DNA from: Thermaerobacter marianensis
GTDB taxonomy: Bacteria > Bacillota > Sulfobacillia > DVGY01
NCBI GenBank assembly: GCA_020724425.1
Contig: DYGY01000002.1
Span: 62,001-126,000, forward strand
Direction of reading: 5' to 3'
DNA: 64,000 bases
In this document: positions 52,806-60,761 of the stretch, piece after piece
Numbering within the stretch: position 1 is the stretch's first letter
Layout of the letters: every line of letters begins with the position of its first letter
Position numbers and translations under genes: made by a program
Notes under the pieces: generated by a model
Seen by the model: only the letters and a program-made list of their open reading frames with translations
Databases searched by the model: none
What the model was told of the DNA's origin: nothing

Positions 52806-52834
52806 GGAAAAGGGTGGTGGAAAACCACCACCCT
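52806..52834 (-). terminator. Terminator of pilA
   Basis: AGGGTGGTGG and CCACCACCCT form a perfect 10-bp stem with a four-base loop (52811-52834), followed by TTTT on the minus strand. It lies 20 bp after the pilA stop and makes pilA a separate short transcript. Confidence 0.85.
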
Positions 52835-52854
52835 AGAAAAAACTAATTGTTTCT

Positions 52855-53196
52855 TTACTCTTGAATTTTTCCGTTTCGGTCAATTGTAAAAGTCATATCT
52901 ACACCATTACTTTGTGGCCAGTTGCGGACATAATTTGGCATAAGCTTATCCTTATCTACAGTCGTAGGATCATCTACTACAGTTGGAAAGCCACCTGTAT
53001 CAAAGTGATATCTATCCACTGCATTCTGAACCACAGCTCTACTACCATCATCAACTTTACCCTGTGAATCAGCTCTTACATCAGTAAAACTACCCATAGC
53101 CATTGTAGCCAATATGGCAATGATAGCTACAACAATTAGTAACTCAATAAGTGTAAAACCTTTCTCCGCCCTTAGCATTTTCTTAATTTTTAGCAT
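52855..53196 (-). CDS. pilA: Type IV major pilin (PilA)
   Basis: A 113-residue prepilin with the classic AEKGFTLIELLIVVAIIAILATMAMGSF segment: glycine-phenylalanine cleavage, glutamate 5 and a hydrophobic helix. It has a short globular domain with a VDRYHFDTGGFPTVVDD-type end as in short GspG-like pilins. ATG at 53196 follows GGGGG. It has its own promoter and terminator, fitting high expression as the main subunit. Confidence 0.93.
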   Translation of the reverse strand: MLKIKKMLRAEKGFTLIELLIVVAIIAILATMAMGSFTDVRADSQGKVDDGSRAVVQNAVDRYHFDTGGFPTVVDDPTTVDKDKLMPNYVRNWPQSNGVDMTFTIDRNGKIQE

Positions 53197-53250
53197 ACCC
53201 AAAGTCCCCCTTTTGTTTTTCTTTGTTGCCAGACCTTTTTCTTCCTATTT

Positions 53251-53280
53251 AGTTTATCTAACTTTTGGCTGTATTGTCAA
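53251..53280 (-). promoter_or_regulatory. Sigma-A promoter of pilA
   Basis: On the minus strand a perfect -35 TTGACA (53280-53275) lies 18 bases from TAAACT (53256-53251), matching the -10 consensus at four of six positions. It is in the gap between pilC and pilA, giving a leader of about 50 bases. Confidence 0.65.
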
Positions 53281-53294
53281 CCTTTTTCTTGTAT

Positions 53295-54506
53295 TTAGAA
53301 GGCCATATACGATTCAAACATTGGTATATATATTGCTAGGAGTATGATAGCTACTATAAAGCCTAGGACAGCTAACATAATGGGTTCTATCATCACTGTT
53401 AGTTTGTCTGTTGTGTTCTTTATATCTTGGGTATAGAAGTCGGCTCCTTTATTAAGCATTATACCTAATGAACCTGATTCTTCACCAATGGCTATCATCT
53501 CTACTAGCATGGGTGACACTACTCCGGATTTCCGGAGGGGTGCAGAGAGGCTGCGGCCTCTTTGTACCTCTTGTTCCGCTTCAGCTATTGCTTCTTCAAA
53601 TATGGGATGGTCAACTATATCCTTGACTACCCCTAGTGCTTGAAGGAGTGGTATACCACTCTCTACTAGGGTAGAGAGTGTTCTGGCAAAGCGTTCCTGG
53701 GACCGAATAGAAAGCAGGAGACCTACGATGGGTAGTCTCATGGCAATCAGGGTTAGACTTCTACGGCCTGATGGTGTTTGTTTGTATCTTTGAAAAGCAA
53801 AATAGAGTAGGCCTAGGAGTACAAGAAGAAGATACCAGTATGTTAAGACTATATGACTGGTGGTCATTAGTATCCTTGTTAGGAGAGGTAAATCTATACC
53901 CATATCATCGAATAGGGTGGCATAGGTAGGTAGAATAAAGACTACCATAAAGAGAACAACAGCAATAGAGATGGTTAAGATTACTTTAGGGTAGACTAGA
54001 GCTGTTTTGACCTTGTTCTCTACTTCTTCTTCTCTTTCAAAATGATCTGCTAGTCTTTCTAGAGACTCATCAAGAAAACCGCCAACTTCTCCGGCTGCAG
54101 TCATACTGACCATGATTGTGGGCAGTCTGTTACCCTGTTTGCGAAAGGCACCTGCGAGGGTATCACCATTATTTAGAGACTTAATTACATCCTCTAGGAC
54201 TTCTTGTAAGGGTTTGCTTCTTGTTTGATCATAGATTATCTCTAAGGAGGACATGATGGGAACACCTGCTGCCAACATGGTGCTTAAAAGACGACAAAAA
54301 GAAGCTAGCTCTTTACGGGGAACCTTCTTTTTGCCGATAACCATTCCTTTAAGCATGTCAAAGACATCCTCAACCTGACGAAGCTCAAGCAGATAGAGAT
54401 TCTCTTCCCTTATTCTCTCTCTAGCTGAGGATAGATCAGCTGCTTCTACTATCCCTTGGTGAAGATTGCCTTGTCTGTCTCTTGCTTTATAGCTAAACTC
54501 TGGCAT
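53295..54506 (-). CDS. pilC: Type IV pilus platform protein PilC
   Basis: A 403-residue inner-membrane protein with two T2SSF domains (LASFCRLLSTMLAAGVPIMSSLEII near 67 and RFARTLSTLVESGIPLLQALGVV near 273) and three transmembrane regions (about 172-195, 222-242, 375-397). It starts with PEFSYKARDRQGNLHQG, as is typical. It lies 12 bp downstream of pilT. The plus-strand base composition here differs sharply from the pil genes downstream of pilA (see findings). Confidence 0.95.
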   Translation of the reverse strand: MPEFSYKARDRQGNLHQGIVEAADLSSARERIREENLYLLELRQVEDVFDMLKGMVIGKKKVPRKELASFCRLLSTMLAAGVPIMSSLEIIYDQTRSKPLQEVLEDVIKSLNNGDTLAGAFRKQGNRLPTIMVSMTAAGEVGGFLDESLERLADHFEREEEVENKVKTALVYPKVILTISIAVVLFMVVFILPTYATLFDDMGIDLPLLTRILMTTSHIVLTYWYLLLVLLGLLYFAFQRYKQTPSGRRSLTLIAMRLPIVGLLLSIRSQERFARTLSTLVESGIPLLQALGVVKDIVDHPIFEEAIAEAEQEVQRGRSLSAPLRKSGVVSPMLVEMIAIGEESGSLGIMLNKGADFYTQDIKNTTDKLTVMIEPIMLAVLGFIVAIILLAIYIPMFESYMAF

Positions 54507-54518
54507 TAGGTCATCTCC

Positions 54519-55559
54519 TTACACAATGAAACCAGAATCATCGGTGTTTTTACCCTCAGGATCAGCTATTAGTCCCTTGTCATAGAGATCGCGTAGTGAT
54601 GCTTCCATGGTTACCATCCCATACCTTGCTCCTGTCTGTAGGGAGGATTGCAACTGATGAGTTTTTCCTTCTCTAATCAAGTTACTCACTGCAGAGTTGG
54701 CTACAAGAATCTCAAAGGCAGCTACTCTGCCTTTACCGTTTCTTCTAGGCAGAAGCTTTTGAGCAATGACACCCTTTAAGCTAGCAGCGAGTTGAACCCT
54801 AATCTGTTGTTGTTGATGGGGTGGAAACACATCAACAATACGATCTACAGTCTGAACCGCACTACTAGTATGTAAAGTAGCGAGGACTAGATGGCCTGTC
54901 TCTGCTGCTGTCAAAGCAACAGAGATTGTTTCTAAATCTCTCATTTCGCCAACAAGGATAACATCTGGGTCCTGTCTTAAAGCAGCCCTTAAGGCATTGG
55001 CAAAACTAGTTGTGTTCTCCCCTATCTCCCTCTGGTTAATAACCGATCTCTTATGATTATGAATATACTCTATGGGATCTTCAATGGTCAAAATATGTTT
55101 TTTGTATTTCTCATTCAAATAGTCTATCATGGCAGCTAGAGTAGTTGATTTACCAGAACCGGTAGGTCCGGTAACCAAGACAAGCCCTCTTTCATGTTCG
55201 GCTAAACTCTTTAGAACAGAAGGCAAGTTTAGCTCATCAATAGTTGGAACATCAGCAGAGATAAGGCGTAAAGCTAGAGCTATTCCTAGTCTGTCCTGAT
55301 AGCAGTTAACACGAAAACGAGTCAGTTCTGGGATACTGTAGGCAAAATCTAGCTCACCAAGTTGTCTAAATTGCTGCTGTTGTTCTGGAGTGGCAATGGT
55401 CTTAAATATCTCTTCAGTATCCTCTGGTGAGAGTATCTCTTCTTGCATGGGTAATAGCTCACCATTAACCCTTAAGACTGGTGAAAGACCAACCGCTAGA
55501 TGAATATCAGAAGCCTTCTTTGTCCATGCCTCTTTAGCAATTGCCAAGAAATCTACCAC
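54519..55559 (-). CDS. pilT: Type IV pilus retraction ATPase PilT
   Basis: A 346-residue hexameric ATPase: PAS-like N-domain, GPTGSGKSTTLAAM (Walker A) near residue 131, TIEDPIEYIHNHKRSVINQREIG, RQDPDVILVGEMRDLETI (Walker B), HLVLATLHTSSA and the C-terminal AFEILVANSAVSNLIREGK, the PilT-specific AIRNLIR-like motif. It drives pilus retraction, so twitching is possible. The start is GTG at 55559. Confidence 0.95.
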   Translation of the reverse strand: MVDFLAIAKEAWTKKASDIHLAVGLSPVLRVNGELLPMQEEILSPEDTEEIFKTIATPEQQQQFRQLGELDFAYSIPELTRFRVNCYQDRLGIALALRLISADVPTIDELNLPSVLKSLAEHERGLVLVTGPTGSGKSTTLAAMIDYLNEKYKKHILTIEDPIEYIHNHKRSVINQREIGENTTSFANALRAALRQDPDVILVGEMRDLETISVALTAAETGHLVLATLHTSSAVQTVDRIVDVFPPHQQQQIRVQLAASLKGVIAQKLLPRRNGKGRVAAFEILVANSAVSNLIREGKTHQLQSSLQTGARYGMVTMEASLRDLYDKGLIADPEGKNTDDSGFIV

Positions 55560-55571
55560 TAGGAATCCCCC

Positions 55572-57257
55572 CTAAGAGTCCTCTCCGTATGCAACCCTGA
55601 GTACTTCTTCCAAAGATGTTTGGCCTTGTAGGGCTTTATCAACGCCATCAGCAGCTAGAGTACGCATCCCCTCTTTAACGGCCTGTTCAAAGATTATGTT
55701 TGTTGGCGCGTTATTTACCACAAGCTTACGTATCTCCTGACTGACCTCTAGAAGCTCAAAAAGAGCCAACCTCCCCTTATAGCCCGTATGGTTACAATTA
55801 GGGCAACCTGAAGGCTCATAAACAGTTACAGCTCCTTTGGGAATGGGCAAGAGAATTCTTTCAGGAGCATCTGCTGCTAGTTCTCTTGAAACCTTACAGC
55901 GACACAGTTTTCTAGCCAACCGCTGACTCAAAATACCAGTAACAGCAGAAGCAACTAGATATGCTTCAATGTCCATATCAACAAGACGGGTTAAAGCACC
56001 AGCACTGTTATTTGTATGAATAGTGCTAAAAACTAGGTGGCCTGTCAAGGCTGAACGGATAGAGATCTCAGCAGTCTCAGAATCACGAATCTCACCAACC
56101 ATGATAATGTTGGGGTCCTGACGGAGAATACTGCGTAACCCGGTAGCAAAGGTAAGGCCGGCTTTGGGGTTAATCTGAACCTGATTAACCCCGGTAATCT
56201 CATACTCAACAGGATCCTCTACAGTGACAATATTAACCTCATCATTGTTCAGATAATGGAGAGTAGCTGTTAGAGTGGTTGTCTTTCCACTTCCAGTTGG
56301 GCCAGTAACTAGAATCATACCATAGGGTCTTTTCAATAGACGATAGTATTTCTTTAAGACATCACTAACAAGACCAATATGATCTAGGGAAGTAATGACA
56401 CTATCTTTGTTTAATAACCTCATCACTATCTTCTCACCATAGACAGTTGGCAAAGTGGAAACACGAATATCTATATCTTTGTTTCTTTCTTCAATCCTGA
56501 TACGACCATCCTGAGGAATTCTTCTTTCGGAAATATCCATCTGCGCCATAATCTTAATACGAGAAACAACGGCTGCTAGAGCATCTTTGCTGACAGTAGT
56601 TATCTCTCGGAGAACCCCATCAACACGAAACCTAATCCGCACACGCTCCTCTAAAGGCTCAACATGAATATCACTAGCCCCTTCAGCAACAGCCTCTTCA
56701 AACATACTGTTAACAAAACGAACAACAGGAGCATCATCAGTCCTAGTAGTTAGAGAGAAACGAGCATCCCTTAAGGCAGACTGAGGTGATTCTACAGAAG
56801 TACTTAACTCATCAGGAGTTGGATCATGCTTTCGATAGGCCTTATCTAAAGCCCTATCCAAAACAGACATACTGACAATAACGGCTTCAACCTTTTTTGA
56901 GGTAGCAAAAGCAACCTCATCCAAAGCAAAGACATTTAAGGGATCATCAGTAGCTACCTGTAGCCTACCAGCACTTTCAGACACAGGCAATACCCTATGC
57001 CTTCTAGCAAGATCTTCACTAACCGTATGGGCAACCGCAGCATCAACTCTTAACTTGCCTGCCGGAACATAGGCCATATCAAACTGTAGAGCTAACACCC
57101 TAGCCAAGTCTTCCTCAGTTACAAAACCAGAACGAACCAAGACCTCTCCCAAACGGGTCCCGGGATGTTTCTTGAGTTCAGTTAGAGCAACACTTAACTG
57201 ATCTTTAGTAATCAGGCCATGATCAATCAATATTTCGCCCAAGGGTTTACGGATCAT
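55572..57257 (-). CDS. pilB: Type IV pilus extension ATPase PilB
   Basis: A 561-residue ATPase. The N-terminal MshEN-type domain (about 1-150, with LGEILIDHGLITKDQLSVAL) is followed by the core with GPTGSGKTTTLTATL, TVEDPVEYEITGVNQVQI, RQDPNIIMVGEIRDSETAEI and HLVFSTIHTNNSA. A zinc-type CRCK...CPNC pair follows near 465-500. It powers pilus extension. MshEN domains in related proteins bind cyclic di-GMP, so second-messenger control is possible. It overlaps aroE by four bases. Confidence 0.96.
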   Translation of the reverse strand: MIRKPLGEILIDHGLITKDQLSVALTELKKHPGTRLGEVLVRSGFVTEEDLARVLALQFDMAYVPAGKLRVDAAVAHTVSEDLARRHRVLPVSESAGRLQVATDDPLNVFALDEVAFATSKKVEAVIVSMSVLDRALDKAYRKHDPTPDELSTSVESPQSALRDARFSLTTRTDDAPVVRFVNSMFEEAVAEGASDIHVEPLEERVRIRFRVDGVLREITTVSKDALAAVVSRIKIMAQMDISERRIPQDGRIRIEERNKDIDIRVSTLPTVYGEKIVMRLLNKDSVITSLDHIGLVSDVLKKYYRLLKRPYGMILVTGPTGSGKTTTLTATLHYLNNDEVNIVTVEDPVEYEITGVNQVQINPKAGLTFATGLRSILRQDPNIIMVGEIRDSETAEISIRSALTGHLVFSTIHTNNSAGALTRLVDMDIEAYLVASAVTGILSQRLARKLCRCKVSRELAADAPERILLPIPKGAVTVYEPSGCPNCNHTGYKGRLALFELLEVSQEIRKLVVNNAPTNIIFEQAVKEGMRTLAADGVDKALQGQTSLEEVLRVAYGEDS

Positions 57258-57997
57258 ATATCTCTCCCCAATACCTCATGAAATGTACTAACAGGTCCCA
57301 AAAAACCAAACCAGATCTCCCAGGCTAAAGCAGCCTGGTAAGCTAACATCCCTTTACCATCAACTGTCTTTCGATTAAGACTTTTAGCTCTAGATAAAAA
57401 ACCGGTATCTGTATATCTTAAATCGATAACTATGGCAGATTCTTTTGTTTTAGCCAGATCTACCGGCGGGTCAACCGGGGTTGCATTAATTAGTATATCT
57501 GCTGAAGATATAAGCTCTGTATCAGTATATGGATAAACCTTCAAACCAAAAGGAAGTTCTTTGTTCTCTCTATTTACGACAGAAACAGAAGATATACCTG
57601 CCTCAATCAATCCCCAGATTATTGCTTGGGAAGCCCCCCCGGCACCAAAGATAACTGCCTTTTTATTTGAAACATTAAAATCTAGAGATTTAATGAACCC
57701 TTGAGCATCAGTATTAAAGGCTAAAGCTCTACCGTCACTAAAAAGGATAGTGTTAGCAGCACCAATAGCCTTGACCTCAGGGCTAACCTCATCAACAAGA
57801 TCAAGAACAGTCTGCTTATGGGGTATGGTTATGTTTAAACCGACAAAATCCTCTATGAGCAGGGGCCAGGCCTGATAGATATCTCTAGTGGGTATAAGTT
57901 CATAGGAATGATTTAGCCCTAGTTCTGTAAAGCCGGCACTATGTAATTGTGGTGAAAGGCTATGGGCAATAGGATAGCCCACAAGACCAAAACGCAT
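57254..57997 (-). CDS. aroE: Shikimate dehydrogenase
   Basis: A 247-residue NADPH-dependent enzyme reducing 3-dehydroshikimate. GYPIAHSLSPQLHSAGF binds shikimate. NITIPHKQTVLDLVDEVS contains the catalytic lysine, GAANTI and FNTDAQGF follow, and GAGGASQAIIWGL is the NADP loop. It is slightly shorter than average. ATG at 57997 after GGGGGGATCTT is preferred over a start six codons upstream. Its end overlaps pilB, tying aromatic synthesis to the pilus operon. Confidence 0.93.
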   Translation of the reverse strand: MRFGLVGYPIAHSLSPQLHSAGFTELGLNHSYELIPTRDIYQAWPLLIEDFVGLNITIPHKQTVLDLVDEVSPEVKAIGAANTILFSDGRALAFNTDAQGFIKSLDFNVSNKKAVIFGAGGASQAIIWGLIEAGISSVSVVNRENKELPFGLKVYPYTDTELISSADILINATPVDPPVDLAKTKESAIVIDLRYTDTGFLSRAKSLNRKTVDGKGMLAYQAALAWEIWFGFLGPVSTFHEVLGRDI

Positions 57998-58020
57998 AAG
58001 ATCCCCCCCAAACAAGGAAA

Positions 58021-58038
58021 GCGCCTCTCTTGAGGCGC
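58021..58038 (-). terminator. Hairpin between rocD and aroE
   Basis: GCGCCTC and GAGGCGC pair around four bases, and TTTCCTTGTTT follows on the minus strand. It begins seven bases after the rocD stop. The imperfect T-tract suggests partial termination. Confidence 0.65.
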
Positions 58039-58045
58039 TCCTATC

Positions 58046-59236
58046 CTAAGCAAATACCTTCTTTACTCTCTCAATCGCCCAGTCTAATTCCTCTTTAGAG
58101 ATAATAAGTGGTGGAGCAAAACGAATGACAGTGTCATGGGTTTCCTTGGCTAGAACACCTTCTTCTTTTAACCTTTCACAGTATGGCCTTGCTTTGGTAG
58201 TAAGTTCAATCCCCACAAAGAGTCCCTTGCCACGAACGTCCTTGATTTCAGGATGTTCAATCTCCTTAAGTCTTCCTAAGAGATACTCACCTAGTTCTAG
58301 AGATTTCTCTACCAGATTCTCTTCAATAATTACCTCTAGAGCTGCTACTCCCACTGCTGCAGCTAAAGGATTACCACCAAAAGTAGAGCCATGGGAACCT
58401 GGTTCAAAAACACCGAGGATATCATCATCTGCAGCTATAGCGGAGACAGGATAGACCCCGCCGCCTAAAGCCTTACCCATAACATAAATATCAGGAACAA
58501 CACCTTCCCAGTCACAAGCAAACATCCTGCCTGTACGTCCAAAACCAGTCTGAATCTCATCAGCAATAAAGAGGACGTTATTTTCCTGACAAACCTTCTG
58601 AGCATCCTTTAAGAAGCCTTCAGGAGGAATAATGATACCTGCCTCTCCCTGAATGGGTTCAACCATGAAAGCAGCGGTATTCTCAGTGATTGCTCCTTTT
58701 AAGGCTTCAATATCTCCATAGGGAATAATCTTAAAACCAGGAGTTAAAGGACCAAAATCCTTTTTGTAGTCCTCATCTGAAGAAAAAGAGATAACAGTAG
58801 TTGTTCTACCATGGAAATTACCTGAACAGACAATAATTTCTGCCTTATCCTTCTGTGCTCCCTTTACCCTGTAGGCCCAACGTCTAGCTGCCTTAATGGC
58901 AGTTTCTACAGCTTCAGCCCCAGTATTCATGGGCAGGATCTTCTCTTTACCTGTCACTTCACTAATTTTCTCATACAAAACACCGAGTTGATCATTGTGA
59001 AAGGCCCTTGATGTTAAGGTAACCTTATCAGCTTGATCCTTTAATGCCTGAATAATCTTGGGATGTCTGTGTCCCTGATTCAAAGCAGAATATGCACTAA
59101 GCATATCCATATACCGATTACCCTCCGGATCCTCAACCCATACACCTTCAGCTTTGGAGATAACTATCGGTAATGGCAGATAGTTTTTTGCTCCATACTT
59201 CTCTGTCTGAGTAATTACTGCTGTACTCTTAACCAT
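58046..59236 (-). CDS. rocD: Ornithine aminotransferase
   Basis: A 396-residue class III PLP aminotransferase converting ornithine and 2-oxoglutarate to glutamate semialdehyde. Markers are [24 protein letters not shown] at the start, [50 protein letters not shown] and the PLP lysine in [16 protein letters not shown]. The opening is specific for ornithine aminotransferases among related enzymes. ATG at 59236 is seven bases after GGAGG. Confidence 0.92.
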   Translation of the reverse strand: MVKSTAVITQTEKYGAKNYLPLPIVISKAEGVWVEDPEGNRYMDMLSAYSALNQGHRHPKIIQALKDQADKVTLTSRAFHNDQLGVLYEKISEVTGKEKILPMNTGAEAVETAIKAARRWAYRVKGAQKDKAEIIVCSGNFHGRTTTVISFSSDEDYKKDFGPLTPGFKIIPYGDIEALKGAITENTAAFMVEPIQGEAGIIIPPEGFLKDAQKVCQENNVLFIADEIQTGFGRTGRMFACDWEGVVPDIYVMGKALGGGVYPVSAIAADDDILGVFEPGSHGSTFGGNPLAAAVGVAALEVIIEENLVEKSLELGEYLLGRLKEIEHPEIKDVRGKGLFVGIELTTKARPYCERLKEEGVLAKETHDTVIRFAPPLIISKEELDWAIERVKKVFA

Positions 59237-59248
59237 GAACAATCCTCC

Positions 59249-59773
59249 CTATTCCCAGTCTTTAAGTAGCCCATTTTTTGTCAACGCCTTTAAGACACTC
59301 TTTTCTACCATTCTCACCATTCTTGTGCCAATGAACTCCTTGCTGCTAATAGGTACAACCAGAATGGTTAGTAAACCCAACCTATTTCCTCCTAGAACAT
59401 CAGTAAAGATCTGATCTCCTATAACAACCGTATTCTTGGTATCTGTACCCATCAACTCCATTGCCTGATAAAAGCCAGATCTTCTTGGTTTTGCTGCTCT
59501 GGGCACCGCAGGAATATCATATTCCTTAGCAAAAAGATCAACTCTTGCTCCCGTATTATTTGAGTTAATACAAAGACTAATACCTGCATCCTTTAGTTCC
59601 TTAATCCAATCAGCCAGCCTATCATTAGGCACACCAAGCCGCCAGGCTACAAGAGTATTGTCAAGATCAACAATAACTCCTTTGATTCCCCTTTTCTGCA
59701 ACGATTCCTTAGTAATAGCATAGATTGATTCCGCATATGCATCCGGAGTCAATGCCTGCAAAAACTTCTTCAT
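59249..59773 (-). CDS. YqeG family HAD-IIIA phosphatase
   Basis: A 174-residue HAD phosphatase: nucleophile motif IVDLDNTLVAW near residue 36, motif II CINSNNTGA, KPRRSGFYQAM (lysine) and motif III VVIGDQIFTDVLGGNR. It is of the YqeG type. The substrate is unknown; related proteins dephosphorylate small phospho-metabolites such as phosphatidylglycerol phosphate in plants and cyanobacteria. ATG at 59773 follows GAGGGAAGTGG, just after a terminator. Confidence 0.9.
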   Translation of the reverse strand: MKKFLQALTPDAYAESIYAITKESLQKRGIKGVIVDLDNTLVAWRLGVPNDRLADWIKELKDAGISLCINSNNTGARVDLFAKEYDIPAVPRAAKPRRSGFYQAMELMGTDTKNTVVIGDQIFTDVLGGNRLGLLTILVVPISSKEFIGTRMVRMVEKSVLKALTKNGLLKDWE

Positions 59774-59790
59774 CCACTTCCCTCCGACTC

Positions 59791-59817
59791 TAAAAAAGTC
59801 TGGGGTAAACCCCAGAC
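59791..59817 (-). terminator. Terminator just upstream of yqeG
   Basis: GTCTGGGG and CCCCAGAC pair around a four-base loop (59798-59817), followed by TTTTTT on the minus strand. It ends 18 bp before the yqeG start. What it terminates is unclear, since only the intron fossil and a possible weak promoter lie between it and sigK. Confidence 0.8.
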
Positions 59818-59903
59818 TACATCTACAGTTATATTGTTTGACGTAATAACCAGATTATCCTTCCAACCCAAAAGAGAATCAGCAAACTTTAATTGGGTCG
59901 GGA

Positions 59904-59975
59904 TTTTGCCTCCGGCTTCCTTCAGATTCCACCTCACGATGGCTAGCCGACTTTTACCGCCTATGCCGGGCACAC
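59904..59975 (-). mobile_element. Group II intron 5'-end fragment (class C-like), degenerate
   Basis: Directly after the T-tract of the sigK terminator the minus strand reads GTGTGCCCGGCATAGGCGG, then GCTAGCCATCGTGAGGTGG, then CTGAAGGAAGCCGGAGGCAAA. These are the sequences found at the 5' ends (GUGYG, domain I) of bacterial group II introns. Insertion immediately behind a terminator hairpin is the habit of class C introns. No reverse transcriptase and no domain V are present, and the domain I blocks look closer together than in an intact intron, so this is a deletion relic. A 76-codon open frame through it is not a gene. Confidence 0.75.
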
Positions 59976-60003
59976 AAAAAAGAGTGCTCCGAAAAAGCAC
60001 TCT
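59976..60003 (-). terminator. Terminator of sigK
   Basis: AGAGTGCT and AGCACTCT pair around a loop of seven, followed by six T on the minus strand, beginning at the sigK stop codon. The T-run is directly joined to the group II intron relic. Confidence 0.9.
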
Positions 60004-60698
60004 TATTCACTTAATTCACTGGTTAGTTTCTGGATGGCTTTCTTCTCTATTCTAGAAACATAAGACCGGGAAATGCCCAGTCTTGTAGCTACCTCCCGTT
60101 GTGTCAGTCGCTGACCATTTATAATCCCATAACGCATCTCTAATACCTTTCTTTCTCTTTGAGAAAGACTTTTTAGAAGAGACCTAATCTTCTTTAGGGT
60201 TAAGCTTCTGCCAACCTGTTCATCCACCTGATCCTCATCTGCTTGCAATACATCCATTAGGGTTATCTCGTTACCTTCCCTATCAACACCGATAGGTTCT
60301 TCTAGATGTACCTCTGTTCTGTTTTTCTTGGTTGCTCTTAAGTGCATTAGGATTTCATTTTCAATACATCTTGCTGCATAGGTCGCTAGACGAGTCCCCT
60401 TATTAGGATCAAAGGTACTAACACCTTTAATCAAACCCACTGTTCCAATGGAGATTAGATCATCGGGATCCTCTCCTGTACCATCAAATTTCTTAACAAT
60501 ATGAGCAACTAATCTTAGATTGTGTTCAATAAGGGTGTTACGAGCCTCTTCACTACCACTCCCCATCAGGTCTATATACTTCTTTTCCTGTTCCCTGCTT
60601 AGTGGTTTTGGAAAGGTCTTGCTGTTACTAACATATCCAGTGAGAGTTAAGAGGTTGCGTAAGAATGTAACTAAGGCGGTGTTTAAGAGACCATCCAT
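60003..60698 (-). CDS. sigK: RNA polymerase sporulation sigma factor sigma-K
   Basis: A 231-residue sigma-70 factor for late mother-cell genes. A hydrophobic N-terminal stretch of about 20 residues (ALVTFLRNLLTLTGYV) looks like the inhibitory pro-sequence removed by SpoIVFB. Region 2 (ARNTLIEHNLRLVAHIVKKF, DLISIGTVGLIKGVSTFDP, RLATYAARCIENEILMHLR) and region 4 (LTQREVATRLGISRSYVSRIEKKA) match sigma-K closely. The gene is continuous, with no skin-type prophage. A sigma-K/sigma-E-like promoter lies upstream. Confidence 0.93.
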   Translation of the reverse strand: MDGLLNTALVTFLRNLLTLTGYVSNSKTFPKPLSREQEKKYIDLMGSGSEEARNTLIEHNLRLVAHIVKKFDGTGEDPDDLISIGTVGLIKGVSTFDPNKGTRLATYAARCIENEILMHLRATKKNRTEVHLEEPIGVDREGNEITLMDVLQADEDQVDEQVGRSLTLKKIRSLLKSLSQRERKVLEMRYGIINGQRLTQREVATRLGISRSYVSRIEKKAIQKLTSELSE

Positions 60699-60728
60699 AC
60701 TTCTCCCTCCCCGAGCCTAAGTACTCAC

Positions 60729-60757
60729 TATTCTATGCTCAGGAAAGGCTAAAAGTG
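60729..60757 (-). promoter_or_regulatory. Sigma-K (and possibly sigma-E) promoter of sigK
   Basis: On the minus strand CACT (60757-60754), then 16 bases, then CATAGAATA (60737-60729). The second box fits the sigma-K -10 pattern CATAnnnTA perfectly, and the first fits three of four -35 positions. CATAGAAT also matches sigma-E CATACAnT with one difference. Such dual control is known for sigK in Bacillus. Confidence 0.6.
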
Positions 60758-60761
60758 CCTG

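Noticed and set aside
59770..60000. Open frame of 76 codons between sigK and yqeG
   Set aside because: Its start lies in the loop of the sigK terminator, it runs through the group II intron relic and a second terminator, and it has no ribosome site. It is better explained as non-coding.
60003..60698. skin-type prophage interrupting sigK
   Set aside because: The reading frame is continuous from the pro-sequence through region 4.
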